A stretch of DNA of 64,000 nt from an uncultured Alphaproteobacteria bacterium. GTDB taxonomy: Bacteria; Pseudomonadota; Alphaproteobacteria; UBA11222. The translations under genes were made by a program, and so were the position numbers. The stretch spans positions 186,001-250,000 of the forward strand of contig CAMYID010000013.1 in assembly GCA_947258435.1 (NCBI GenBank), given 5' to 3'. Below the pieces are notes generated by a model that did not search any database, had not been told where the DNA came from, and was given only the letters and a program-made list of their open reading frames with translations. This document shows, piece after piece, positions 8,786 through 17,834 of this stretch (the first letter of the stretch is position 1; each line of letters opens with the position of its first letter).

Positions 8786-9979
8786 ATGGACTTACAGTTT
8801 ACCCCTGAGGAAATTGCTTTTCGGGACGAGGTGCGGGACTTTATCGCCGCAAAATATCCCGCGCAGCTGAAAGGCCGCCGCCGGGGGGATGCGGATCTGA
8901 CGAAACAGGACTATCTGTCCTGGCACAAGGTGTTGGCCGAAAAAGGCTGGGTGGCCCCTTCCTGGCCGCTTGAATATGGCGGACAGGACTGGACATCGAC
9001 ACAGAAATATATCTTCAACAATGAAATGGCGCGCGCCGAATGCCTGCAGCTCATGCCCTTCGGGCTTGTCATGGTTGCGCCGGTAATCTGGACCTTCGGG
9101 CGGCAGGATCAGAAGGATTATTTCCTGCCACGCATTTATAATGGCGAGGATTGGTGGTGCCAGGGTTATTCCGAACCCGGTGCGGGGTCCGACCTTGCTT
9201 CGCTGACGACCCGTGCGGTGCGCGATGGGGATCATTATATCGTCAATGGCAGCAAGACCTGGACGACGATGGCGCAGTTCGCCGACATGATGTTCTGTCT
9301 TGTCCGTACCGACCCCGACGTCAAACCGCAGAAAGGAATTTCATTCCTGCTGATCGATATGAAGACGCCGGGCATTACCGTCCAGCCGATTATCACCATG
9401 GATGGCGGACATGAGGTCAATCAGATCTTCCTTGAGGATGTTCGGGTGCCGGTCGCCAATCGCGTGGGCGAGGAAAATGAAGGCTGGACCTATGCCAAGG
9501 TTCTGCTCGGTCATGAACGCAGTGGCATTGCGGGGGTCGCGCGCTCGAAACAGCAGATTGCGCGGTTGAAGGCCTTGGCCGCTGACACGTCCCAAAACGG
9601 CGTGCCGCTCAGCGAAGACCCTGATTTTTCGCGCAAGATTGCGGCGCTTGAGATTGATCTGCTGGCCCTTGAATATACCGATCTGCGTGTATTGGCCTCT
9701 GAGAGCGCAGGTAATGGTCCGGGCCCTGAATCTTCTATTCTGAAGATCAAGGGCACCGAAGTGCAGCAGCGGATTACAGAACTGCTTGTCGAGGCGGCCG
9801 GCTATTACGGTAATCCATATCTGCGCGGCATGAGCTATGAGGGGGATAACTTTCCCATCGGCCCGGAAGAGGCGGTCGGTACCGCGCCGGAATATTTCAA
9901 TATGCGCAAGACCTCGATCTATGGCGGGTCGAATGAGATCCAGCGCAATATTATTGCCAAGGCAGTGCTTGGGCTTTAG
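8786..9979 (+). CDS. Acyl-CoA dehydrogenase, likely catalytic subunit of a heteromeric pair
   Basis: 397 residues from the ATG at 8786 (MDLQFTPEE, with GGAG upstream). FAD-dependent alpha,beta-dehydrogenation of an acyl-CoA. The flavin-binding segment YSEPGAGSD is at 128-135. The C-terminal motif reads IYGGSNEIQR, so the MCAD-type glutamate is Gly here, but GHER places Glu244 where isovaleryl-CoA dehydrogenase-like enzymes keep their base. The next gene, 56 bases downstream, encodes a smaller relative that lacks a base at either place, as in the steroid-degrading alpha2beta2 dehydrogenases of actinobacteria (FadE28-FadE29 type). Heteromer formation is inference. Confidence 0.9.
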   Translation: MDLQFTPEEIAFRDEVRDFIAAKYPAQLKGRRRGDADLTKQDYLSWHKVLAEKGWVAPSWPLEYGGQDWTSTQKYIFNNEMARAECLQLMPFGLVMVAPVIWTFGRQDQKDYFLPRIYNGEDWWCQGYSEPGAGSDLASLTTRAVRDGDHYIVNGSKTWTTMAQFADMMFCLVRTDPDVKPQKGISFLLIDMKTPGITVQPIITMDGGHEVNQIFLEDVRVPVANRVGEENEGWTYAKVLLGHERSGIAGVARSKQQIARLKALAADTSQNGVPLSEDPDFSRKIAALEIDLLALEYTDLRVLASESAGNGPGPESSILKIKGTEVQQRITELLVEAAGYYGNPYLRGMSYEGDNFPIGPEEAVGTAPEYFNMRKTSIYGGSNEIQRNIIAKAVLGL

Positions 9980-10035
9980 ACAGCGGAAAAGGTTTGGCAG
10001 GCGCGCGCCACGCGCGGGCAGGAAGGAAAGACAGA

Positions 10036-11166
10036 ATGGATTTCTCCTTTACGGAAGAGCAGACATTGCTGCGCAACAGTGTGCAGCGCTTTATCCAGGA
10101 TAATTATGATTTCGACAGCCGGCAGAAAATCGTCCATAGCGACAGCGGCTGGAACCCCGATCATTGGAAGGCCTTTGCCGAGCTGGGATTGCTGGCTGCG
10201 CCATTTGACGAGCAATATGGTGGCTTCAGTGGCGGACCGGTAGAAACCATGATCGTTATGGAAGAATTCGGCCGCGGTCTCGTGGTCGAGCCATATCTGC
10301 AAACGGTGATCTTGTGTGGCGGTCTGATCAATATGGCGGGCAGTGAAAAGCAGAAAAGCGACTTGCTGCCGAAAATTGCCGGTGGCGAACTTGTGCTTGC
10401 CTGCGCCTATGCTGAACCGCAGGGCCGTTATAATCTTGCGGATCTGTTGACGCGTGCCGAAAAATCGGGCGATGGCTATGTGCTGAACGGGCAGAAAGCC
10501 GTGGTTGTTGGGGCGCCCTGGGCAGACAAGCTGATCGTATCCGCGCGGACAAGCGGCGATCAGCGCAATAAGGACGGGATCAGCCTGTTTATCGTCGATA
10601 AGGCCGCTGATGGCGTATCGACACGCGATTACCCGACCGTCGATGGTCAGCGCGCATCGGAAATCAAGTTCGAGAATGTGAAACTTGATGCCGCGGCCCT
10701 GCTGGGTGCGGAAGGGGCGGCGTTGCCGGTCCTTGAGGCGGCAGTGGATGCCGCGATTGCGGGACTGTGCGCGGAAGCGGTTGGCTGCATGCGGGTTTTG
10801 ACCGATGCGACCGTCGAATATTGCAAGACGCGCAAACAGTTCGGTCAGCCGATCGGCAATTTTCAGGTTCTGCAGCACCGGATGGTGGATATGTTCATGG
10901 AGTGTGAGCAGTCCCTGTCGATGACTTATATGGTCAACCTGAAACTTGATGAGGATGAGGCCGAACGTGTGAAGGCGGCATCGTCCGCCAAGGCGCAGAT
11001 CGGCAAGTCGGGCCGGTTCGTCGGGCAGCAGGCGGTGCAGCTGCATGGCGGCATGGGCATGACCGATGAGCTGAATGTCGGTCACTATTTCAAGCGCCTG
11101 ACAATGATCGACAGCCAGTTTGGCAATGTCGATTATCATCTGCGGCGGTTTGCGGCAGCAAGCTAG
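10036..11166 (+). CDS. Acyl-CoA dehydrogenase-like protein, likely non-catalytic partner
   Basis: 376 residues from the ATG at 10036, preceded by GGAAGGAAAG; a longer upstream start would overlap that site. Acyl-CoA dehydrogenase fold with QLHGGMGMTDE near the C-terminus. The usual flavin/substrate segment is weak (YAEPQGRYNLADL), the C-terminal catalytic-Glu position reads SQFGNV, and the alternative position (VLEAAVDAAIAGL) lacks the E-R pair. It therefore resembles the beta-type subunit of heteromeric dehydrogenases. It sits 56 bases after its probable partner and ends at a strong terminator. A free-standing role is less likely but not excluded. Confidence 0.85.
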   Translation: MDFSFTEEQTLLRNSVQRFIQDNYDFDSRQKIVHSDSGWNPDHWKAFAELGLLAAPFDEQYGGFSGGPVETMIVMEEFGRGLVVEPYLQTVILCGGLINMAGSEKQKSDLLPKIAGGELVLACAYAEPQGRYNLADLLTRAEKSGDGYVLNGQKAVVVGAPWADKLIVSARTSGDQRNKDGISLFIVDKAADGVSTRDYPTVDGQRASEIKFENVKLDAAALLGAEGAALPVLEAAVDAAIAGLCAEAVGCMRVLTDATVEYCKTRKQFGQPIGNFQVLQHRMVDMFMECEQSLSMTYMVNLKLDEDEAERVKAASSAKAQIGKSGRFVGQQAVQLHGGMGMTDELNVGHYFKRLTMIDSQFGNVDYHLRRFAAAS

Positions 11167-11211
11167 AGCCAGGAACATCCGCCCGGCTGATATGGCGGTC
11201 CGGTAAACAAG

Positions 11212-11246
11212 AAAGCCTCCCGGTTTTGCCCGGGAGGCTTTTTTTT
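11212..11246 (+). terminator. Intrinsic terminator, bidirectional
   Basis: Stem AAAGCCTCCCG / CGGGAGGCTTT followed by a run of eight T on the plus strand. It is 45 bases after the acyl-CoA dehydrogenase pair and 25 bases beyond the stop of the converging chemoreceptor gene; read leftwards it is also followed by T-rich sequence (TTTCTTGTTT). Confidence 0.9.
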
Positions 11247-11271
11247 ACGGATTTTGTTGTTGGCAGTGCTG

Positions 11272-13500
11272 CTATGCAGCCCGGATTTCGTTGAGAAAAC
11301 GCTCGACCTCGGCACGCAGTTCAACCGATTGCGTGTCAAGTTCGCTGGCGGCGTTGACAACCGCGGTGGCCGCCGCACCTGCCTCATCATTCGCCTTGCG
11401 GACAAACTCGATGCTACCGGAAACAGAACGGGTCGCCTCGGCCGCTTCATTTGTATTCCGAGAAATTTCTTCTGTCGCGGCACTTTGCTCCTCCACCGCT
11501 GAGGCGGCGGATGTAACAGCTTCGCTGATTTCGCCGACAGTCGCGCGGATATGTCCGATCGCGTCGACCGCATTGCTGGTCACGCCCTGCATGGCTTCAA
11601 TCTGTGCGCCGATTTCATCGGTTGCCCGTGCCGTCTGGTCGGCAAGGTTCTTGACCTCGGTCGCAACAACGGCAAACCCTTTACCGGCGTCGCCCGCTCG
11701 TGCTGCCTCAATCGTTGCATTCAGGGCCAGCAGATTGGTCTGATTGGCGATATCGTGGATCAGATTGACAACATCGCTGATGCGGGAGGCAGCTTCTGCG
11801 AGTGACTGCACCGTTTCATTCGTCGAATCCGCGCGCTGCACCGCGGATTGAGCGATTGAATTGGAGTTGGCCATCTGCTGGGAAATTTCGTTGATTGAAG
11901 AACTTAATTGTTCGCACGCAGTAGCCACTGTTTCGACATTGCTATTGGCATTTTGCGACGAGTCGGCGACCAGATCGCTTTGCTCATGGGCGCGGGTGGC
12001 GGTGCCGGACATCTGTTCGGCGGTCCCCATCATATTTGTGGCGTTTTGCGATACGGCCTCGACAATTCTGCCAACGCGTTGCTGAAAGTCATCGGCCAGC
12101 TTCTGCATGGCTTCGTGTTTTTCCTGCGCGGCTTTTTCGCGCAATTCGTCACGCTCTTTCTTGGCGCGGTCCATTTCAATCGCATTTTCCTTGAATATCT
12201 GGACAGCGCCGGACATCTGGCCGATTTCGTCTTTTCTGTTCTGTGCCGGGACAGATACCGACAGATCGCCATTGGCCAAAGCGCGCATCGCGCTGACCAT
12301 GGATTTGAGCGGTGTTGTCACGCTCCGACCGACATAGAACCAGGCGATGAATGCAACCACCGCAATCGTCGACGCAGCCAGCACAATCAGCGTTGTCACG
12401 CTGTTGGCGATACTGCTGCGAACTTCACTCACACCTGCATCCACCGCCGCGCGACGGGTCGTGACCTGCGAGTTGACGATGGTCGTCAACTCGCCGGCGA
12501 TTTCCTGCGCCTGATGCACCGAGCGTTCGGTCTGCGCAATCTGGTCCAGTTCTGCAAGCCGCTTGTCGAATATATCGTTTTCGGAATAGCCGTTGAGGAT
12601 CAGCTGTTCCACATTCTGATTGAGCGTCTCATAGCTTTCCCGCCATTTCGGGTTTCGCGACAGGGTAAACTGGTAGAGCATACCGGTACCGTCGGAGATC
12701 GAACGGGTAGCTTCGAAGAAGCGCTCAGCAAGCCGCGCTACATTGTCCGGTTGGGTCGCGCCGCCAGATTCAGCAAGTAGTCCCGCAGCAAGGTTTGTGT
12801 ACGCATTGATATCCATCGCCCCCTGCAGGATGCTCATCTCGTCCTGCAGATTGTTTACCGAACTTGTATCATTGTCATAAAGCAGCTCCATATTCTCGAA
12901 TACGCCGTCATTTGCGTTCTGAATGAAGAACTGGGTCTGGGACAGAATATTGCTGTGCAGGTTGCGGATCTGCTCAAGCTCCATTATCCGCGCATTCCTG
13001 GCATCGATCATTGCCGTGACGGATTTATCGAGCGACCGGGTCTGATCATTCAGTGTCGATACGATCTCCAGCGTCCGGGCTGCCTCTTCCGCGCCCATCT
13101 GGGCACGCACGGCATCGCTCAGGCGGTTGAGCGTTTCCTGACTTGCGTCAAGCTGCTGACGAAGTTTCTGGCGTTCCTCATGACTTTCAACAGACGAAAG
13201 AACACGCAATGTGTTGGTGATCTGATTGGCCTGTTCGGCAAGATCGAAGGCTGTGGACATACCCACGATATCGTGTTGCGCCATATGGGTGAATGTCTGT
13301 TCGACGGTGCGGAACGAATTCCACGAGACCAGACAGGCAACCAACGTCAGTAAGCCGACGACAGCATAGGTGCCAAACAGCTTTGCCTGAATGCTACGGC
13401 TCTTTGTACGGATAGTTGTGGCGGGTTTGTTTTTCTTGTTTTTCCTGGTCCCGGGTTTCCTTAAGCGGAATCCATTAGACCGTTCCACGGTGCCAGCCAT
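11272..13500 (-). CDS. Methyl-accepting chemotaxis protein
   Basis: 742 residues from the ATG at 13500, which has AAGGA and GGGG upstream; an ATG at 13527 has no such site. Architecture: basic N-terminus, membrane helix about 41-60, a helical periplasmic sensor domain of about 305 residues (60-367, size consistent with the helical-bimodular HBM type), second helix about 368-390, HAMP ([11 protein letters not shown] onward) and a cytoplasmic signalling hairpin with the conserved tip [20 protein letters not shown]. The C-terminus ends FLNEIRAA, so there is no CheB/CheR-tethering pentapeptide. No che gene is nearby. It may sense the compound degraded by the surrounding genes, but that is inference from position. 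Confidence 0.93.
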   Translation of the reverse strand: MAGTVERSNGFRLRKPGTRKNKKNKPATTIRTKSRSIQAKLFGTYAVVGLLTLVACLVSWNSFRTVEQTFTHMAQHDIVGMSTAFDLAEQANQITNTLRVLSSVESHEERQKLRQQLDASQETLNRLSDAVRAQMGAEEAARTLEIVSTLNDQTRSLDKSVTAMIDARNARIMELEQIRNLHSNILSQTQFFIQNANDGVFENMELLYDNDTSSVNNLQDEMSILQGAMDINAYTNLAAGLLAESGGATQPDNVARLAERFFEATRSISDGTGMLYQFTLSRNPKWRESYETLNQNVEQLILNGYSENDIFDKRLAELDQIAQTERSVHQAQEIAGELTTIVNSQVTTRRAAVDAGVSEVRSSIANSVTTLIVLAASTIAVVAFIAWFYVGRSVTTPLKSMVSAMRALANGDLSVSVPAQNRKDEIGQMSGAVQIFKENAIEMDRAKKERDELREKAAQEKHEAMQKLADDFQQRVGRIVEAVSQNATNMMGTAEQMSGTATRAHEQSDLVADSSQNANSNVETVATACEQLSSSINEISQQMANSNSIAQSAVQRADSTNETVQSLAEAASRISDVVNLIHDIANQTNLLALNATIEAARAGDAGKGFAVVATEVKNLADQTARATDEIGAQIEAMQGVTSNAVDAIGHIRATVGEISEAVTSAASAVEEQSAATEEISRNTNEAAEATRSVSGSIEFVRKANDEAGAAATAVVNAASELDTQSVELRAEVERFLNEIRAA

Positions 13501-13843
13501 TGTAATCCCCAATTCCTTCTGGACCATCGGCTCAATTATGATCGTGAGCGCAGGTCGGGAGATAGCATTATTACCCGATCGCCCGACGCCTCTGGACTGA
13601 TTGGCCGTGATACCTTTTGTTGCGCCTCCTACAGCGACCGGCATAAATGACGGCAGGTTCGCTGCACACTGGGAAATTAGGTCAGTTTTCTTACGAAACG
13701 GTAAAATTACGATGGCGATACAGGATAATTTATGTGCGATTACCTTTCGGCGGCCCCGGTTTGTTTTCTGGTCACGCTATTGGCGGGGTGGCGGTAAACT
13801 GCCAAAGTATATCTGAAAACAACATCAGGGAGGGGAAACGGGC
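13501..13843 (+). other. Intergenic region between divergent chemoreceptor and crotonase genes
   Basis: 343 bases without a convincing gene. It must hold both divergent promoters and GGGAGGGG, the ribosome site of the crotonase (13826-13833). The middle part is AT-richer than the genes around it. I find no clear hexamer pair, palindrome or hairpin that I would defend. Confidence 0.6.
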
Positions 13844-14668
13844 ATGGCTGATAAACAGGATGCACTGCTTTACGAAAAGGACGGACATATCGTCACTTTG
13901 ACGATGAACCAGCCTGAGCTGCGCAATTCGATGGGCGATCCGGCGGTGCTGCCCTTGTGGCAACAGGCGGCGGACCGGATCAATGCCGATCGCGACGTGC
14001 GCTGCGTAATTCTTGCGGGCGCGGGCAAGCATTTCTCCACCGGCGGTAATATCCGCAATATGGGGGACCGTGCGCCCAGTCCCGATCAGGGAACCCGCGG
14101 CCGTTCGCCCGCACATGCGCGGGCGCGTTACCGCACGGGTGTGCACCGTATCGTGCGCGCGGTGCGCAGTATCGAACTGCCCGTGATCGCCGCGGTACAA
14201 GGTGCCGCCGTCGGCCTTGGCTGCGATGTGACGTGCCTGTGCGATATGCGGATCTGCGCCGATAATGCGAGATTTGCTGTTACCTTTCTCAAGCTTGGTC
14301 TCAATCCCGGTGATGGTGGCGCATGGCATCTGCAAAAGGTGATCGGCCTCGCCCGGGCGAGCGAAATGTTCTACACCGGCGATCCGATCGATGCGGCAAC
14401 GGCTCTTGAGTGGGGGCTTGTCAGTAAGGTTGTGCCGCTCGATTCGCTGATGGATGAGGCAAGGGCACTGGCTGAGCGGGTCGTGCGGCAGCCGCCCGAT
14501 GTGCTGCGCATGACCAAGGTGCTGCTGCGGACCGCGCAAACCGGCGATATCGAGACAGTGCTCGAGATGTCGGCCGCGATGCAGGGCGTTGCCCACCATA
14601 CCGAGGATCACCTTGAGGCGATCAACGCCTTTTTCGAAAAACGTCCGGGCAATTTCAAGGGGCAATAG
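13844..14668 (+). CDS. Enoyl-CoA hydratase/isomerase family protein with altered active site
   Basis: 274 residues, crotonase superfamily. The oxyanion-hole regions (KHFSTGGNI at 62-70; QGAAVGLG from 119) are kept. Aligned by eye with rat enoyl-CoA hydratase, the two catalytic glutamates fall at Asp128 (GLGCD) and Phe148 (VTFLKLGLNPG), so the usual water-activating pair is absent. The PGDGG turn occurs in some other crotonases. It may be an isomerase, a hydrolase or a retro-aldol/retro-Claisen enzyme rather than a hydratase. A strong ribosome site, GGGAGGGG, precedes it. The thiolase-like gene follows after 121 bp in the same direction. Confidence 0.85.
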   Translation: MADKQDALLYEKDGHIVTLTMNQPELRNSMGDPAVLPLWQQAADRINADRDVRCVILAGAGKHFSTGGNIRNMGDRAPSPDQGTRGRSPAHARARYRTGVHRIVRAVRSIELPVIAAVQGAAVGLGCDVTCLCDMRICADNARFAVTFLKLGLNPGDGGAWHLQKVIGLARASEMFYTGDPIDAATALEWGLVSKVVPLDSLMDEARALAERVVRQPPDVLRMTKVLLRTAQTGDIETVLEMSAAMQGVAHHTEDHLEAINAFFEKRPGNFKGQ

Positions 14669-14789
14669 CCCGCTTCTGTCCATGCGCTTTGTACGTAAAC
14701 TCAGGCTAGTGCATGGACTCTGCCGGGGCGTTTGCGCCATAAAGCGGTACATGAATGCCGCTATCACATAACAATGAGGGAACTGTTAG

Positions 14790-15962
14790 ATGAGCATTAG
14801 GGGAAAAGCGTATATTGCGGGGATATATGAACATCCCACGCGGTTGGCGCTTGGGAAAACGCTTCCGCAGCTGCATGCGGAACTTGCCAAGGGGGCGCTG
14901 GAAGATGCCGGGCTCACCAAGGACGATGTGGACGCTTATTACTGTGCTGGCGATGCGCCGGGCATGGGCGGCGTCGATATGGTCGAATATATGGGCCTTA
15001 ATGTGCGTCAGATTGACAGCACGGAGACCGGCGGTTCGTCCTATGTACTGCATGTAAACCATGCGGCGCAGGCGATTGCGGCAGGCCACTGCAAGGTTGC
15101 GCTGATTACGCTTGCCGGCCGCCCTGCGGCGGACGCAAAGGAAAAAGTCGCTTTCCGCCCGGGCGGCGATCCGCCACCGGCGATCGGCTTCGAAAGCCCG
15201 TACCGGCCGACCATCGTGAACATGTATGCGATGTGCGCCCAGCGGCACATGTATGAATATGGCACGACGAGCGAACAGCTCGCCTGGATCAAGGTTGCCG
15301 CCTCCCATCACGCGCAACACAATGAGCATGCGCTGCGCCGCGAGGTTGTGACGGTCGAGGATGTGGTCAATTCGCCGATCATCGCATCGCCTTTGCACCG
15401 GTATGACTGCTGCGTGATCACCGATGGCGGCGGTGCCGTTGTCGTTGTGGCGCCGGAAATCATGAAAAACCTGAAGCGTCCGGCTGTGAAGGTGCTGGGT
15501 GCGGGTGAAGCGCCCAAGCATCTGATGGGCGGCAAGGTGGATCTGACCTATTCCGGCGCACGCTGGTCCGGCCCCAAGGCATTTGAAGAAGCCGGCGTGT
15601 CCCATGCCGATATCAAATATGCCTCGATCTACGATTCCTTCACGATCACGGTGCTTGAAACGATCGAGGATCTGGGCTTCTGCGAGAAGGGCGAAGGCGG
15701 CAAGTTTGTGTCCGACGGCAATCTGATTTCGGGCACCGGCAAGCTGCCATTCAACACCGATGGCGGCGGGTTATGCAATAACCATCCGGGTAACCGGGGC
15801 GGCATGACCAAGGTTCTGGAAGCGGTCCGTCAGGTTCGCGGCGAAGCTCATCCCAAGGTGCAGGTGCCCAATTGCGATATCGCATTGGCGCATGGCACCG
15901 GTGGCCTGCTTGGCGCGCGGATGGGCAGCGCAACCTGCATTCTGGGGAATGAAGACGCATGA
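14790..15962 (+). CDS. Thiolase-like / lipid-transfer-type protein lacking the usual cysteine
   Basis: 390 residues, thiolase superfamily, SCP2-thiolase/lipid-transfer-protein branch. The region where thiolases carry the acyl-accepting cysteine reads TETGGSSY (79-85), so serine stands in its place; GGGLCNNHPGNRGG near the C-terminus corresponds to the His loop. Its last four bases (ATGA) overlap the start of a DUF35 gene. Thiolase-like/DUF35 pairs are known in the steroid side-chain aldolases (Ltp2 with the DUF35 domain of ChsH2), where the pair cleaves a tertiary alcohol CoA ester by retro-aldol chemistry. GAGGGA precedes the ATG. Retro-aldolase is my favoured inference; a true thiolase is unlikely without the cysteine. 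Confidence 0.88.
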   Translation: MSIRGKAYIAGIYEHPTRLALGKTLPQLHAELAKGALEDAGLTKDDVDAYYCAGDAPGMGGVDMVEYMGLNVRQIDSTETGGSSYVLHVNHAAQAIAAGHCKVALITLAGRPAADAKEKVAFRPGGDPPPAIGFESPYRPTIVNMYAMCAQRHMYEYGTTSEQLAWIKVAASHHAQHNEHALRREVVTVEDVVNSPIIASPLHRYDCCVITDGGGAVVVVAPEIMKNLKRPAVKVLGAGEAPKHLMGGKVDLTYSGARWSGPKAFEEAGVSHADIKYASIYDSFTITVLETIEDLGFCEKGEGGKFVSDGNLISGTGKLPFNTDGGGLCNNHPGNRGGMTKVLEAVRQVRGEAHPKVQVPNCDIALAHGTGGLLGARMGSATCILGNEDA

Positions 15963-16351
15963 GTGAGACAAAACCGAAAGTGAAAGCGCCCAAGGTCAAT
16001 CACGAAACCAAGGCGTTCTGGGAAGCCACCGCCGAAGGCAAGCTGATGGTAGGTAAATGCAATGAATGCGGGGAGTATCACTACTATCCACGTTCGCTGT
16101 GTCCTTTCTGCTTCAGCGACAAGACCGAGCTTGCGCAAACCGCTGGCAAGGGCAAGATCTACAGCTTCAGCGTGACGAGCCACCCCAAGTCGCCCTATAC
16201 CATCGCCTATATCACCCTGGCGGAAGGGCCGACCATTCTGAGCAATATCGTCGAAAGCGATTTTGACAAGCTTGCCATCGGGCAGGATGTGGAAGTTGTC
16301 TTCTACGATACCGGCGAAGGTAATGCCGTGCCGATGTTCAAAACCGTCTGA
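15959..16351 (+). CDS. DUF35 zinc-ribbon/OB-fold protein
   Basis: 130 residues. N-terminal helix (TKAFWEATAEGKL) leads into a rubredoxin-like zinc ribbon with Cys34, Cys37, Cys48 and Cys51 (CNECG...CPFC), then an OB fold (GKIYSFSVTSHP onward). DUF35 proteins bind acyl-CoA and work with thiolase-like enzymes. The ATGA overlap with the preceding gene implies translational coupling and an obligate pair. A strong terminator follows. Confidence 0.92.
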   Translation: MSETKPKVKAPKVNHETKAFWEATAEGKLMVGKCNECGEYHYYPRSLCPFCFSDKTELAQTAGKGKIYSFSVTSHPKSPYTIAYITLAEGPTILSNIVESDFDKLAIGQDVEVVFYDTGEGNAVPMFKTV

Positions 16352-16374
16352 TATGCCGACATTGACGATTTAAG

Positions 16375-16405
16375 AAGGGCGGCGGGGCATTCCCGCCGCC
16401 CTTTT
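16375..16405 (+). terminator. Intrinsic terminator after the thiolase/DUF35 pair
   Basis: GC-rich stem AAGGGCGGCGGG / CCCGCCGCCCTT with a short loop, then TTTTT, 24 bases after the DUF35 stop. It separates the crotonase-thiolase-DUF35 unit from the third acyl-CoA dehydrogenase. Confidence 0.88.
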
Positions 16406-16517
16406 TGCTGCCTGCTTTTGCTTGCCCCGGCTGCGGCTGCGGCATAGCCTGCGGATAATTGAAAATAAAATCATCGCGTCGTGCAGGGGCGGGTGGATAA
16501 CAGGGAAGGGGAGAGAG

Positions 16518-17681
16518 ATGGATTTCAATCTGGCTGAAGAGCACCGGATTTTGCAGGATATGGTGGCGAAATTTGTCGCCAATGAGCTGATGCCTTATGA
16601 GAATGCCATCCTCGAGCGCGAGGCGACCGGGCAGGTCGTTGCGCTGACCCCCGACGAGGTCGCGCCGATCCATGCCAAATGCAAGGAGTTGGGGCTTTGG
16701 GGCCTCGATGTGCCCGAGGCGCTGGGGGGTGCGGATATTGGCGCGGTTGCCAAAATGTGCATTGGGGAGGAGCTGGCCTATACTATCACGCCCTTCACCT
16801 TTCCGCCCGATTCCCCCAACCTGCATATGCTGCTTGCCACCGTGAATGAAGATCAGCGAAAGCGCTATCTCGAACCCTATGCGCGCGGGGAAACGGTATC
16901 AGCGATCGCGATTTCCGAACCGGGCGCGGGGGCGGACCCTTCGGGGATGAAAACCCGTGCGGAAAAGCGCGGCGATAAATGGGTCATCAATGGCCAGAAG
17001 ATCTGGATCAGCCGCATGCACGAATCCGCCTTCACCATCGTGATGGCGGTGACCGATCCGGAAAAGGGTTCGCGCGGCGGGATTACCGCTTTCCTGGTCG
17101 ACCAGGATAATCCGGGCATGCGTGTCGCCCGCGATATCCCCATCCTCGGCGGGCAGCGCACCGCTGAAGTCCTGTTTGAGGATTGTGAGGTGGGAGACGA
17201 GCAGGTGCTGGGGGAAATCGGCAATGGTTTTGGCCCCATGCAGTTGCGGCTCACCGTGCGGCGGCTCGAGATCGGCGCCTGGTCGGTCGGGATCGCGCGG
17301 CGTGCGCTGGATATGCTGATCGAGCATGCCAATAACCGTGTGACATTCGGTGAAAAGCTGGCTGACCGTCAGGCTATCCAGTGGTGGGTGGCCGATGCGG
17401 CAACCAAAATCCACGCCACCCGCCTGATGGTGCAGCAGGCCGCCTGGAAGGTCGAACAGGGGCAGGATGTCCGGATCGAAGCCTCGATGATCAAGGTGTT
17501 CGCGACCGAGATGGTGAAGGAAGTCGTCGACCGGGCGATGCAGGCTCATGGGGCAATGGGCCTCGCCTGCGAATTTCCGCTGCAATATATGTATAAGCGG
17601 GTGCGCGCCTTCCAGATCTTCGAGGGCCCGACCGAGGTGCATCGCTGGGTTGTCGCGCGCCGGCTGCTTGCGGGAAGATAG
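16518..17681 (+). CDS. Acyl-CoA dehydrogenase, third copy
   Basis: 387 residues from the ATG at 16518, preceded directly by GGGGAGAGAG. The flavin-binding segment SEPGAGADPSGM and the C-terminal FEGPTEVHR are intact, with Glu369 as the MCAD-type base; unlike the neighbouring pair it looks self-sufficient. The N-terminal half (ENELMPYENAI-like) resembles long/branched-chain acyl-CoA dehydrogenases. It stands alone after a terminator and before an LLM oxidoreductase. Likely role: first oxidation step for another chain length or branch of the same substrate class; the substrate is unknown. Confidence 0.92.
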   Translation: MDFNLAEEHRILQDMVAKFVANELMPYENAILEREATGQVVALTPDEVAPIHAKCKELGLWGLDVPEALGGADIGAVAKMCIGEELAYTITPFTFPPDSPNLHMLLATVNEDQRKRYLEPYARGETVSAIAISEPGAGADPSGMKTRAEKRGDKWVINGQKIWISRMHESAFTIVMAVTDPEKGSRGGITAFLVDQDNPGMRVARDIPILGGQRTAEVLFEDCEVGDEQVLGEIGNGFGPMQLRLTVRRLEIGAWSVGIARRALDMLIEHANNRVTFGEKLADRQAIQWWVADAATKIHATRLMVQQAAWKVEQGQDVRIEASMIKVFATEMVKEVVDRAMQAHGAMGLACEFPLQYMYKRVRAFQIFEGPTEVHRWVVARRLLAGR

Positions 17682-17834
17682 GGTGTGGCACCCGCCTTTG
17701 CCAATCGATAGGCGGATAAGGTGCATTGACCATTGCCGCGCAGACCGGTCACACTCTAACCTTCAGGAAACAAGACAGGAAATGCCGGTGCGATCTGTTC
17801 GTCCGGCCAATAAGAATTAGCAAGGGGTATCAGG

